A stretch of 23,729 nt of DNA from Candidatus Pacearchaeota archaeon (GCA_014728565.1 WJLK01000068.1:1-23729), one strand, 5' to 3'; positions 1-8,002 are shown, counted from the first letter of the stretch. The notes: generated by a model not told the origin, from the letters alone. Numbers and translations are program-made.

Positions 1-108
1 GATTATATAAAAATTTATATAATTAATTTGAGGATATTTGAGCAGAGAGCATCACTGATTTTTAGAGAATATCATTAACTCAAAAAACATAACAAAATCA
101 CCTATAAT

Positions 109-117
109 TTTATAAAA
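109..117 (+). promoter_or_regulatory. Candidate TATA box for the radical SAM gene
   Basis: An AT-only stretch (ttTATAAAAA) lies 22-30 bases before the ATG at 139. That spacing fits an archaeal TATA box driving a leaderless or very short-leader transcript. No Shine-Dalgarno sequence precedes the ATG, which agrees. Positions 1-108 hold no gene I can support. Confidence 0.4.
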
Positions 118-138
118 AATTTATCTTCATATTTATTA

Positions 139-1503
139 ATGAAAATAATGCTAGTTTCATTAATCAAAGATTATTTAAGAGCTGAAAAACCAAAAAAACC
201 AAAAGGAACAATATTTCTTAGATTTCCTTCACTTGCTCTGGCAAACCTTGCTTCACTAACTCCAGAAGATGATGAAATAACTGTAATTGATGAACAAATC
301 TCTCCTATAGATTATAATATGAATGTTGATTTAGTAGCAATTTCAGTTAACACATCAGTTGCAAAAAGAGCCTATGAAATAGCAGATAATTTTAGAAAAA
401 AAGGAGTAAAAGTAGTTTTTGGAGGACTTCATCCAAGCCTAATGCCAGATGAATCATTAAAATATGCTGACTCAATTGTGATAGGAGATGCTAATGAATC
501 TTGGAAAGAATTACTTATAGATTTTAAAAAAAATAAATTAAAAAGAAAATACATAAGCAATCAAAAAAAACCAATAAACCTGCCAACTCCAAAATGGGAA
601 ATTTTTAAAAAAATGAGTTATCTTAATACAAATTTTATTGAAGTAACAAGAGGATGCAGTCATAATTGCAAGTTCTGTTCAACCTCTGTTTTTTATCATC
701 ATCTACATAGAAAAAGACCAATAAAAGAGGTTATTAGAGATATAAAAAAAGTAAAATCATTTCCAAAAAATTTTATTTTTTTTGTTGATGATAACATTGC
801 CTGTGACAGGGAGTATGCAAAAAAATTATTTAAAGCTTTAATCCCATTAAAAATAATATGGATTTCTCAGGCAACAGTGGATATTGGAGAGGATGAGGAA
901 TTAGTGAAATTAGCCTCTGAAAGTGGTTGTGGTGGATTGTTTCTAGGTTTTGATTCTATATCAAAATTAAATCTAGAAAAAATGAACAAAAAACACAACT
1001 ATATCTCTTACCTAAAAAGTGTAAGAATGTTACAAAAATACGAAATAGTAATTGAGGGGGGGTTTATGTTTGGTTTTGACAATGACACTAAAAATACTTT
1101 TAGAGAAACTCTAGAATTCTTAAAAGAGAGTAAAATAGAATCTTTTCTTGCTATGTATCTAACACCAATTCCTGGAACTAAAATCTACAATGAATACAAA
1201 AAACAAAACAAACTACTAACAGAAGATCATTCATTATATGATTTTAGGCATGTTGTAGCTAGACCAAAAAAAATAACTCCAGAAGAACTCTATGAGGGAG
1301 TTAGTTTTATTTCAAAAGAATTTTATCAGAAAAAAGAAATGAACAAAAGAATAAAAAGAAGATTATTTTATCTTCTAAAAAACCCATCAGTGAAAAATCT
1401 TTTCCAGTTAATCGGAACTATAGCTATTAATCTAGCTTTCAGAGACAGAATAAAAAATTTATCAAAAGATGGAACCTTCCCAAAATCATATAGAAATATT
1501 TAA
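139..1503 (+). CDS. B12-binding-domain radical SAM protein
   Basis: The 454-aa protein has the two-part layout of cobalamin-binding radical SAM enzymes. The N-terminal ~135 residues look like a Rossmann-type B12-binding domain ('VVFGGLHPSLMPDE' and 'ADSIVIGDANESW'). They are followed by a radical SAM barrel with the canonical CxxxCxxC cluster ligands Cys173, Cys177 and Cys180 in 'TRGCSHNCKFCS'. Further barrel elements include 'FFVDDNIACD', 'GCGGLFLGFDS' and 'GGFMFGFDNDT'. The class uses a 4Fe-4S cluster and S-adenosylmethionine for radical chemistry, often methylation, on lipids, cofactors or peptides. The substrate cannot be read from the sequence. The ATG at 139 is the first start and has a TATA box at a leaderless distance. 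Two small membrane-protein genes follow closely and may be co-transcribed, which suggests but does not prove an envelope or lipid substrate. Confidence 0.9.
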   Translation: MKIMLVSLIKDYLRAEKPKKPKGTIFLRFPSLALANLASLTPEDDEITVIDEQISPIDYNMNVDLVAISVNTSVAKRAYEIADNFRKKGVKVVFGGLHPSLMPDESLKYADSIVIGDANESWKELLIDFKKNKLKRKYISNQKKPINLPTPKWEIFKKMSYLNTNFIEVTRGCSHNCKFCSTSVFYHHLHRKRPIKEVIRDIKKVKSFPKNFIFFVDDNIACDREYAKKLFKALIPLKIIWISQATVDIGEDEELVKLASESGCGGLFLGFDSISKLNLEKMNKKHNYISYLKSVRMLQKYEIVIEGGFMFGFDNDTKNTFRETLEFLKESKIESFLAMYLTPIPGTKIYNEYKKQNKLLTEDHSLYDFRHVVARPKKITPEELYEGVSFISKEFYQKKEMNKRIKRRLFYLLKNPSVKNLFQLIGTIAINLAFRDRIKNLSKDGTFPKSYRNI

Positions 1504-1527
1504 ATAAAATATAAAACATTAAAACAT

Positions 1528-1938
1528 ATGAAAAAAGGTGAAAAAGATAATTTATTCAGAATTATATTTTTAATTGCAGCTGTTTATGATTTTGTATTAG
1601 GAATATTATTTTTAGTTTTCTACAAATCAATATATAACTTCCTTGGAATAACTCTTCCTGTTTATCCTATGTATATGCAGATGGCAGCTGCTTTTGTAAT
1701 TGCAATGGGAGTAGGTTATTATTTTGTTTATAAAAATCTGTACAGAAATATAGATTTAGTTAAATTAGGGGTTGTATACAAAGCAGTATATAGTGGATTA
1801 GCAGGTTATTTTTATCTTTCAGATTTAGGGCATGTTATATTTTTCTGGTTTGCAATAATTGATATAATTTTCCTACTCTTATTTGTATGGTTCCTAGTTT
1901 ATGCAAAAAGTGACGCAAGATACAAAAAATGGAGATAG
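1528..1938 (+). CDS. Small four-helix membrane protein, unknown function
   Basis: This 136-aa protein is mostly hydrophobic. About four membrane helices can be seen, near residues 10-32, 42-66, 78-98 and 103-126. They are separated by short loops, with positive charges at both ends (start MKKGEKDN, end DARYKKWR). I recognise no catalytic motif and no family. Its 3' end overlaps the next gene by 10 bases in a different frame, so the two are probably translationally coupled. It starts 25 bases after the radical SAM gene. The three genes read as one transcription unit, and the two membrane proteins could form a pair. Any role is inference. Confidence 0.7.
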   Translation: MKKGEKDNLFRIIFLIAAVYDFVLGILFLVFYKSIYNFLGITLPVYPMYMQMAAAFVIAMGVGYYFVYKNLYRNIDLVKLGVVYKAVYSGLAGYFYLSDLGHVIFFWFAIIDIIFLLLFVWFLVYAKSDARYKKWR

Positions 1939-2321
1939 GTAAAAAAAATATTTCTTTTGGATGGCTCTGGATTATGATAGGCATTATTGTTGGTGCTGTT
2001 ATTGGAATGTGGTCTTTTAATGGACCTCTTGCATCTCCATTAGGAAATTATACTTCTCTTGCAAGGAGAATGATCAGACTATCTCACATAGCATTTATTG
2101 CCCTAGCAATCATAAATATCTTATATGGTTATGAAATTGACAAAACAAAATTAAAAACAAAACTTAAAAAAATCGGTTCCTGGTTTATGATTTATGGAAC
2201 AATTTTAATGCCTGTTCTATTAATCATAAGTGCTTTTTTAGAATCAATAAAATATCTAACAGTAATTCCAACAATCCTTATTTCAATATCTCTTTTTATT
2301 ATTATAATTGGAAAAATATGA
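1929..2321 (+). CDS. Small membrane protein with conserved-looking RRMIRLSH segment, unknown
   Basis: The 130-aa protein has about four predicted membrane helices (roughly residues 10-30, 50-70, 83-103 and 110-128). After the first helix comes an extracytoplasmic-looking loop (GPLASPLGNYTSL). It leads into 'ARRMIRLSHIAFIAL', a polar-then-hydrophobic motif with an Arg pair and a His at the membrane face. That motif looks like a family signature, but I cannot name the family. The start lies inside the end of the preceding gene (10-base overlap), which points to coupled translation. It stops at a TGA just before the converging gene at 2323. Confidence 0.7.
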   Translation: MEIGKKNISFGWLWIMIGIIVGAVIGMWSFNGPLASPLGNYTSLARRMIRLSHIAFIALAIINILYGYEIDKTKLKTKLKKIGSWFMIYGTILMPVLLIISAFLESIKYLTVIPTILISISLFIIIIGKI

Positions 2322-2322
2322 C

Positions 2323-2664
2323 TCACTTCACAACACAACTACAGGGCTTATAGCCTTTGTTAAGTGCAGCATCTTTTGTCTTGAATGAAAGTTTTGATTT
2401 AGGTTTGATATTCTTAGCATAAGGACATTCAGGAATATGATATTTCTTTCCCTCTTTTGCAGCAACATAAAATTTTTTTCTAGCAGGAACTGCTGTTTTC
2501 TTAACAACTTTTTTAACTTTAGTCTCTTTTCCCCTAAAAGCAAGAACATCTTTCATTAATTTATCATGATTATTAGAAGTTTTTGACAGTTCATTCTGCA
2601 AATCAATTATATCTGATTTTAATTTCCTAAAAGAGTTTATTGTTCTAGATTCTACAGGATGCAT
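2323..2664 (-). CDS. Coiled-coil protein with C-terminal Cys/His metal-binding mini-domain
   Basis: The 113-aa product has two parts. Residues 1-45 are charged and helical, and probably form a coiled coil (RKLKSDIIDLQNELSKTSNN). A Lys-rich linker follows. The last ~50 residues read 'KYHIPECPYAKNI...KGYKPCSCV'. They carry one His and three Cys (H..xC....C.C) in the arrangement of the small Ada-type metal-binding fold found at the ends of many bacterial and archaeal proteins. Zinc binding is inferred from that resemblance. The gene begins one base after the stop of the small coiled-coil gene at 2666-2809, so the two are almost certainly co-translated and may interact through their coiled coils. 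Confidence 0.75.
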   Translation of the reverse strand: MHPVESRTINSFRKLKSDIIDLQNELSKTSNNHDKLMKDVLAFRGKETKVKKVVKKTAVPARKKFYVAAKEGKKYHIPECPYAKNIKPKSKLSFKTKDAALNKGYKPCSCVVK

Positions 2665-2665
2665 C

Positions 2666-2809
2666 TTATTTTTTCTTTCTTTTTAATTCATGCAGTAATT
2701 CATAAAGTTCTTTCTGCTTTTCAGAAATCTCTTTTAACTGACTCTTCATGTTTTCTATATCCTCTTTAGCCATTCTAAAAGATTTAGCAATATTTCTTTC
2801 TAATCCCAT
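2666..2809 (-). CDS. 47-aa coiled-coil protein
   Basis: A short open frame runs from the ATG at 2809 to the TAA at 2666-2668. It encodes 47 residues starting MGLERNIAKSF and ending ELLHELKRKKK. The composition (Glu, Lys, Leu and Ile in heptad-like spacing across residues 10-44) indicates one long amphipathic helix that probably dimerises. The stop is separated by one base from the ATG of the Cys/His protein downstream, a strong sign that it is a real gene in the same transcript. Function unknown. The helical N-terminus of the downstream protein has similar composition, so a heteromeric coiled coil is possible (inference). Confidence 0.6.
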   Translation of the reverse strand: MGLERNIAKSFRMAKEDIENMKSQLKEISEKQKELYELLHELKRKKK

Positions 2810-2895
2810 GATATTTTAAAAAATAACCATTATTTAAATCTTTTGCTATTACTGTCATTATATAATGGTTACGAATTTTCAATATTTCACATAAG

Positions 2896-2904
2896 TTTTT
2901 AAAT
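2896..2904 (+). promoter_or_regulatory. Candidate TATA box for tRNA-Lys
   Basis: TTTTTAAAT lies 28-36 bases before the first base of the tRNA, the distance expected for an archaeal TATA element driving a tRNA gene. The whole surrounding region is AT-rich, so the assignment is tentative. Confidence 0.35.
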
Positions 2905-2931
2905 TAAAAATCTATTTAAAAATAAATAAAA

Positions 2932-3006
2932 GGCTCTGTAGCTCAGTCTGGTTAGAGCACTGCCCTCTTAAGGCAGGTGTCAGGGGTTCAAATCCCCTCA
3001 GGGCCA
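2932..3006 (+). tRNA. tRNA-Lys (anticodon CTT)
   Basis: A complete cloverleaf can be folded by eye. The acceptor stem pairs GGCTCTG (2932-2938) with CAGGGCC (2999-3005), with discriminator A at 3006. The D arm is GCTC/GAGC. The anticodon stem is CTGCC/GGCAG (2960-2964 with 2972-2976), around loop CTCTTAA with anticodon CTT at 2967-2969. The T arm is AGGGG/CCCCT around TTCAAAT. CCA is not encoded. No intron is visible. The anticodon CUU reads the lysine codon AAG. No partial copy of the tRNA 3' end is visible elsewhere in the window, so there is no sign of integration at this tRNA. Confidence 0.95.
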
Positions 3007-3058
3007 TTTATTTAAAAAATCACAACAATTCTTAAAAATCATTTTTTATATCAAAACA

Positions 3059-3877
3059 ATGACAATTAAATACTCTAGCTTAGATGAATGCCCTGAAAAA
3101 GAAATTTTACAAAGACCCAGACCAAGTCTAGAAGCACTAAAAATTGAAAGCGGAGAGCTAATACTTACAGGTTCACTTGAAGAAATTCGTGATGAAGGTT
3201 TTGTTGATTTAAAGCAACATCATCTTTCTTTAATTGCAGGTCAAAACCATGAACCTGAATCAGGAAACAGAATTTTAAGAGGAATTAATGGGATTTTACA
3301 ACATTCTCACTCAAGCCTTGAAAGATTAGAAAGAGTCATTCATATTTTTTACAGGGATACAGGAAATCCTAACATAAACTGAGCTGTTAGAGGTTTTCTA
3401 GAAGCACAGGTTTTGCAGTGCAACGGTGTTTGTGCTATAAATCGAAATCTTGAATATTTAGAAAAAGAAGAAAATCTCGAGGGCATTGATAGGAAGAGAG
3501 GTTTAATAAAAACAACAAGAGGATCCTGGCACTACCTCACACTTCCTGGAATTGAATTATTACAAGAGGGATTCAGAGAACTGGGAAGAGAAATTATTTT
3601 TGAATATCCTAAAAAACCAAGAAAATTAAGAATAGCTCAGGGACTTCCTCAATTTCCTAGAGATGTTCCTTACAGTTTCTATCAGATTGAAAGAAACAAA
3701 TATTATTTCCATGTTAATGGAACAACTATAGAAGGCAATGGCTTAGATGCTGCAGGACTTGGTGCTGTTTATGCACTTTTAATAAGAGACTTAAAACCAG
3801 AAGAGGTTCCTTATGACCATCCTTACTTTAATAGAGCACTAAAAATCTATAGAAAAGTTCTTTCAGAAGCAACTTAA
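3059..3877 (+). pseudogene. Unrecognised gene interrupted by one in-frame TGA
   Basis: From the ATG at 3059 the frame codes for 107 residues, to a TGA at 3380-3382. The same frame then stays open for 164 more codons to the stop at 3875-3877. No frame change is needed to join the halves, and coding character continues straight through the stop ('GNPNIN' before, 'AVRGFLEAQVLQ' after). The second half could start only at a weak internal TTG (3413). The simplest reading is a 271-residue protein broken by a nonsense change or a sequencing error. I recognise no family. The C-terminal half is rich in aromatic residues and has 'NGTTIEGNGLDAAGLGAVYALL'-type small-residue stretches. TGA serves as a true stop elsewhere (2319-2321), so recoding is unlikely. 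Its 3' end overlaps the converging hydrolase gene by 4 bases. Confidence 0.55.
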
Positions 3878-6384
3878 AAAATATGCTCTATAAAATCCTT
3901 AATAATTTCCAAAAATCCAGTTTGTTTAACAGTAGGCAAACCTTCATCAACAGAAGGAATAACATATCTTCTGATAAATCTGTCAGCATTTATTTCCCTT
4001 CCTTCAGAATTTGATTCTGTATCAGCTGTGGAAACAAAAACTATATCTAATTCTGGAATAACATGAATAAATTGTCCGCCCCAGCCCCAGGCTATGTAAA
4101 CATCATAACCACTTATCTGACGAAGCCACCAGTAATAACCGTAATCATAAGTACGGTCAACACGATTATAGGGTTGTACTGACTCTTCAACCATCCACTG
4201 AGGAATAACCTGCTCACCATTCCATTCACCATTATGTAGATAAAGAAGGCCAAATCTAGCCATTTCTCTAGGAGTAATGTAAAAATTATATCCTCCAGAA
4301 TAGATATCCTGAGGATCTCTACCCCAGTGCTCTGCAGTGATATTTAAAGGCTTAAAAAGATTATTATGTGCAAATTCACAAGTACTCATTCCAGTTGCTT
4401 CTGTTATAACAGCAGAAAGAATATGAGGTGAACCAGTACTATATTCAAAGTGCTCTCCTGGATCATAATCAAGACGAAGATTCAAAACCTCCTGAACCCA
4501 ATTATTTTTTCTCTCTATCTCATATTCTGTCACATCCTCCTCCCATCTGAGACCCATGGTCATTGTCATTAAATGTTTTATAGTTATATCCCTCTTTTTA
4601 TTATTTGGAGAAAAATCAGAAAAATAATCTGGAACAATTTCAGAAACTTTCTGATTAACTCCACTAATATAACCTTCCTCAATAGCAATAGCAACCAGAG
4701 CAGGATAAAAACTTTTAGATGCAGAGTGAATATTATTGCTATGATCTGCAGCACTTCCCTTGAAATATCTCTCAAGCACAATAGTATCATGACGAATAAT
4801 CAAAATACTATAAAGATAGGGCTCTGATTCAAGACTTGATATACCCTCTTCTAAAATCTGAGAATCCATTCCCTGAGCTTCAGGTGTAGAAAAATCCCAA
4901 GAAGCTGTATCATTATTACTATCAAAATAAGTAGGATTATCTTCATACCATGTTTCTCCATGTCCAGGCCTCCACCATATTTCTTCACAACAATTACAAT
5001 CCCAAAAGCAATTATCACAATTTTCTTCAAAATCACAATTACCGTCACCACAATAAGAAGCAGAGTAACAACTCTCACTATTGTTATAACATCCATCTTC
5101 CATATTAACATTACATGGGTCATCAGAACATTCCCATACTGAATAATCAGAACAAGAACTAATTTCCTGGCATGCCTCACTCAGAGGCATGCAATCTTCT
5201 TCAACTACATTTCCTCTAAAATAACAATCCTCACTAAATTCACAACTCAAATGACAATCATCATAACCACATTCCTCAAACCATCCTTCACAGTTATAAC
5301 ATCCTGAACAGATATTCTGCACACATCCCTGCAGGTTATTACAAATCTCCCAGAGTTCGCATTTAGAGTCATTAACATTATTCAAACATCCTCCTGAGAA
5401 ACAATAATCATCAGTACAACTAATAGAATCATAACAATGACTGTCCTGAATGCATTCAACACAACTTCCATCCAAACAATAAGGAGTTTCTCCTGAACAA
5501 TCAATTATATTATTATCCACAAAACCATCACAATCATTATCTTTATTGTCACAAACCTCGTCTGATGGATTCCTATTGCCTGTACAGTCTCCCCATTTAC
5601 CAGATAAATTACATGTCTGTAATCCATAATCACACTCTCCAACATCTGTAACTCCACATTCTTTTGTCTGTCCTATTGTACAATTACAACCCTCATCAAT
5701 ACTACCATCACAGTTATTATCTTTATTATCACATAATTCTTGTTCATCAGGATTCATATCTTCATTCGAATCATTACAATCATCATTATTTGAAACATAA
5801 TTCTCAGGAGCAAAACAATCCTCAACACTATCATTTATTCTACCATAACCATCTGAATCATCGTCCTTGTAATAAATTTTCTTAACACCCTCATCAACTA
5901 CATTATCACAATCATCATCAATATAATTACAAAGTTCATTTGCTCCTGGATAAATATTCTTATTAGAATCATTGCAATCAACAACACCACAGGAACCTTC
6001 TGACACATTATAACCATCAGCATCAGAATCAATACACTCAGGAATTTTAAGTTCGCAAATCCCTCCTATACATAAATGACTGGAATTGCATTTTCCACAA
6101 CTTCCTCCACAACCATCATACCCACATTGTTTTCCCTGACAATCAGGAATACACATTTGTTCTTGAGAACCATCTTTTCTAGGATACTCTAATTCCTGGT
6201 TTTTATCTAAAAGAGGATCTCCTAATTTTTCAGAAGAATCTTTAAAAATATCTCCAAAAGAATATTTAACAAAAGGTATAGCAGAAAAAATAACTATAAT
6301 CGCAGTTAAAATTCCCAATGCAGTTAAAATAATCATTGGAAGATTATTAAAATTTAATTTAATTTTAAATCCCTCTTTTCTCAT
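3874..6384 (-). CDS. Membrane-anchored Cys-rich protein with C-terminal beta-lactamase-family serine hydrolase
   Basis: The 836-aa protein is built for the cell surface. A membrane anchor lies near residues 15-37. Next comes a Cys/Gly cluster ('CGYDGCGGSCGKC', ~85-100). Then several copies of the MopE-type metal-binding motif, Asp/Asn-rich with paired Cys (for example 'DCNDSNKNIYPGANELCNY' followed by 'DDDCDNVVDEG'), occupy about residues 115-295. More Cys-rich sequence runs to ~470. The last ~320 residues are a class C beta-lactamase/penicillin-binding-type hydrolase. The nucleophile motif SxxK is Ser554-Ala-Ser-Lys557, the YxN-equivalent is Tyr648-Ser-Thr, and the KTG-equivalent region is 'WGWGG' near 766-770. 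The family covers beta-lactamases, DD-peptidases and esterases. The substrate cannot be assigned, and DPANN archaea usually lack peptidoglycan. The gene faces away from nth and converges on the broken gene at 3059-3877. Confidence 0.9.
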   Translation of the reverse strand: MRKEGFKIKLNFNNLPMIILTALGILTAIIVIFSAIPFVKYSFGDIFKDSSEKLGDPLLDKNQELEYPRKDGSQEQMCIPDCQGKQCGYDGCGGSCGKCNSSHLCIGGICELKIPECIDSDADGYNVSEGSCGVVDCNDSNKNIYPGANELCNYIDDDCDNVVDEGVKKIYYKDDDSDGYGRINDSVEDCFAPENYVSNNDDCNDSNEDMNPDEQELCDNKDNNCDGSIDEGCNCTIGQTKECGVTDVGECDYGLQTCNLSGKWGDCTGNRNPSDEVCDNKDNDCDGFVDNNIIDCSGETPYCLDGSCVECIQDSHCYDSISCTDDYCFSGGCLNNVNDSKCELWEICNNLQGCVQNICSGCYNCEGWFEECGYDDCHLSCEFSEDCYFRGNVVEEDCMPLSEACQEISSCSDYSVWECSDDPCNVNMEDGCYNNSESCYSASYCGDGNCDFEENCDNCFWDCNCCEEIWWRPGHGETWYEDNPTYFDSNNDTASWDFSTPEAQGMDSQILEEGISSLESEPYLYSILIIRHDTIVLERYFKGSAADHSNNIHSASKSFYPALVAIAIEEGYISGVNQKVSEIVPDYFSDFSPNNKKRDITIKHLMTMTMGLRWEEDVTEYEIERKNNWVQEVLNLRLDYDPGEHFEYSTGSPHILSAVITEATGMSTCEFAHNNLFKPLNITAEHWGRDPQDIYSGGYNFYITPREMARFGLLYLHNGEWNGEQVIPQWMVEESVQPYNRVDRTYDYGYYWWLRQISGYDVYIAWGWGGQFIHVIPELDIVFVSTADTESNSEGREINADRFIRRYVIPSVDEGLPTVKQTGFLEIIKDFIEHIF

Positions 6385-6459
6385 AGATTTTAAAGCCTAA
6401 AATAATTAATAAAACTATCCATCAAATAATTTTAAATAATCACATATTTTAATTCTCTA

Positions 6460-7149
6460 ATGGAAAAAATTTCTAAAACTCTGGATATTTTAGCAGAATA
6501 TTTTAATTACACAGAGAGAACAACTCTAAACAGAATGAGAAACCCTGAGAAAATTTCTTCTGAAAAAAATAAAGATTTTCTGGAAAAACCAAATGCCTTT
6601 AAAATACTAATAGCCTGTTTACTATCCCTAAGAACAAGAGATGATACAACAGAATCTGTATCTGAAAAATTATTTAAAATTGCTGACACTCCAGAAGCCA
6701 TCTCAAAAATCCCTTTAAAAAAACTTGAAAAAATAATCTATAGTTCAGGACATTACAAGAAAAAAGCAAAAACTCTAAAATACGTAAGCAGAGAGTTAAT
6801 AAATAAATTCAATGGTAAAGTTCCAAATGTTAAAGAAGATTTACTTTCAATAAAAGGCATAGGACCAAAAACAGCTAATATTGTTCTTAATTTTGCATAT
6901 CAGCAACCAACTCTTCCTATAGACACTCACTGCCACAGAATACCCAACAGACTGGGATGGATTAAAACAAAAACACCAGAACAAACAGAAATCGCCCTGG
7001 AAAAAATCCTTCCAAAAAAATACTGGAAAGAATTCAATGCTATCTTTGTCTTATTTGGAAAAACAATTTGTCAACCTGTTTCTCCTCTGTGCAACCAATG
7101 CCCAGTTAATAAATACTGTGAAAAAATAGGTGTCACAAGTAATAGATAA
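6460..7149 (+). CDS. nth: Endonuclease III (DNA glycosylase/AP lyase)
   Basis: The 229-aa protein has all hallmarks of Nth, which removes oxidised pyrimidines and cleaves the abasic site in base excision repair. The helix-hairpin-helix 'SIKGIGPKTANIVL' carries the catalytic lysine, Lys137. It is followed by 'PIDTHCHRIPNRLGW' with the catalytic aspartate, Asp155. The C-terminal 4Fe-4S loop has the canonical spacing C-x6-C-x2-C-x5-C (Cys204, Cys211, Cys214, Cys220). The 'LLSLRTRDDT' segment matches the family's N-terminal signature. The protein is slightly longer than the ~210-aa bacterial form because of an N-terminal helical extension. The ATG at 6460 has no Shine-Dalgarno site, like most first genes here. 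Confidence 0.95.
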   Translation: MEKISKTLDILAEYFNYTERTTLNRMRNPEKISSEKNKDFLEKPNAFKILIACLLSLRTRDDTTESVSEKLFKIADTPEAISKIPLKKLEKIIYSSGHYKKKAKTLKYVSRELINKFNGKVPNVKEDLLSIKGIGPKTANIVLNFAYQQPTLPIDTHCHRIPNRLGWIKTKTPEQTEIALEKILPKKYWKEFNAIFVLFGKTICQPVSPLCNQCPVNKYCEKIGVTSNR

Positions 7150-7242
7150 TTACAACATAGAAAAAGGTAAACAAAATCTACATCCTGCAATTTTTTCATT
7201 TATCTATCTGATTCTTAATCTCTCAATTAATCTCTCTAAAAC

Positions 7243-7512
7243 CTAACCATTAATAGGAATCTCTCTGTAAGAAGAATTTCTTTTTTGGTTTGCTTCTAAT
7301 TCACCATAACTATAAAAACCAATTGAAATCTGAACTCCTGTTTTAGTTCCCTCTAACCAGTAAACATTAAAACTGCAATCTTCTACTCCTGATTCAGAAA
7401 ATTCAATTTTTGAAGTAATTCCACTTAAACTAATAACAGGTCCATCATAGATTAGTCTCTCTGACCATCTAGAACCAGCCCTTATTAACCTAGCATACAT
7501 CCAGTCTTCCAT
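7243..7512 (-). CDS. Small protein of unknown function
   Basis: The 89-aa product starts MEDWMYARLIRAG and appears mostly beta-stranded, with alternating hydrophobic residues ('GVQISIGFYSYGEL'). There is no signal peptide, membrane helix or recognisable motif. The ATG at 7512 is preceded by GAGGAG five bases upstream (minus strand), a good Shine-Dalgarno sequence that supports the start. It lies downstream of the winged-helix regulator gene on the same strand, with a 61-base gap, and may share its transcript. I do not recognise the family. Confidence 0.55.
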   Translation of the reverse strand: MEDWMYARLIRAGSRWSERLIYDGPVISLSGITSKIEFSESGVEDCSFNVYWLEGTKTGVQISIGFYSYGELEANQKRNSSYREIPING

Positions 7513-7573
7513 AATCTCCTCTTTTATACAAATTAAATAAAAATAAAGAAATCACCTCTGACTTAAATAAAAA

Positions 7574-7840
7574 TTAACTAAGATGCCTTCTAATCGCATC
7601 AATATGTTCTGAGATTTCCTCTCCTTTTTTACTCAACTCTATTAATTTAATTCTCCCTTTTTTCTTAAAATTAACTAATCCAAGATCCTCTAAAGTTTGT
7701 AATATCTTAACTGCATGAGAATATGTGCAGTCCACCTCTTTAGCTAAAACAGAACCATACCGAGCTTTAGACATTTTTCTCAAAGCTACCAACATTAATG
7801 CTGGCTTTCTCCTAAAAAAGATATCAAAATTGTCTTTCAT
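7574..7840 (-). CDS. Winged-helix (MarR/ArsR-like) DNA-binding regulator
   Basis: The 88-aa protein is a single winged helix-turn-helix domain. A first helix around 'PALMLVALRKMSKARYGSVL' is followed by the HTH 'AKEVDCTYSHAVKILQTLEDLGLV' (recognition helix near residues 41-53). The wing is 'NFKKKGRIKLIELSKKG', and a short C-terminal helix may dimerise. Such minimal wHTH proteins are common archaeal transcription regulators. No metal- or ligand-binding residues stand out. A 27-bp interrupted inverted repeat (7864-7890) lies just upstream, at the expected transcription start, so it probably represses its own gene (inference). Confidence 0.8.
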   Translation of the reverse strand: MKDNFDIFFRRKPALMLVALRKMSKARYGSVLAKEVDCTYSHAVKILQTLEDLGLVNFKKKGRIKLIELSKKGEEISEHIDAIRRHLS

Positions 7841-7863
7841 TTTCTCGAAATTTATATTATTCT

Positions 7864-7890
7864 GAAAGTCATATTTTTCTATGTACTTTC
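7864..7890. promoter_or_regulatory. Inverted repeat, candidate operator of the winged-helix regulator
   Basis: GAAAGTCATA (7864-7873) and TATGTACTTTC (7880-7890) form an inverted repeat, GAAAGT(A)CATA on each arm, around a 6-base spacer. It lies 24-50 bases before the regulator's ATG (7840). A TATA-like stretch (TTTAAATATATAG on the minus strand, about 7894-7906) lies just beyond it. A bound dimer would therefore cover the probable transcription start. Confidence 0.5.
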
Positions 7891-7984
7891 AAAACTATAT
7901 ATTTAAAGCCATATATTAACTTATAAAACTTTCTATTGAAAAAATTAACCATCCAGTAACAAAATTTAGTCACTTTAAAACTAT

Positions 7985-8001
7985 AGTAACTAGGTGTTAC
8001 T
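7985..8001. terminator. Short inverted repeat downstream of the anchored 214-aa gene
   Basis: AGTAAC (7985-7990) and GTTACT (7996-8001) are perfect inverted arms around a 5-base loop. They lie immediately 3' of the stop of the minus-strand gene 8003-8647. On the minus strand the hairpin is followed by a weak T-run. It may be a transcription end signal or a second regulator-binding site. The sequence alone does not decide. Confidence 0.3.
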
Positions 8002-8002
8002 A

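Noticed and set aside
1..138. Box C/D small RNA upstream of the first gene
   Set aside because: Only partial C- and D-box-like strings are present on either strand, without the proper TGATGA...CTGA pairs.
3380..3382. TGA as selenocysteine or a reassigned sense codon
   Set aside because: TGA is a normal stop in other genes here (for example 2319-2321 and the sigma-like gene). No SECIS-like element is evident, and the context does not resemble a selenoprotein redox motif.
2932..3877. Integrated element at tRNA-Lys
   Set aside because: No integrase gene is near, and no repeat of the tRNA 3' end is found in the window.
4573..5885. Opposite-strand open frames within the Cys-rich hydrolase gene
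   Set aside because: They arise from the low-complexity Cys/Asp codon pattern of the real gene; their translations are biased and have no start signals.
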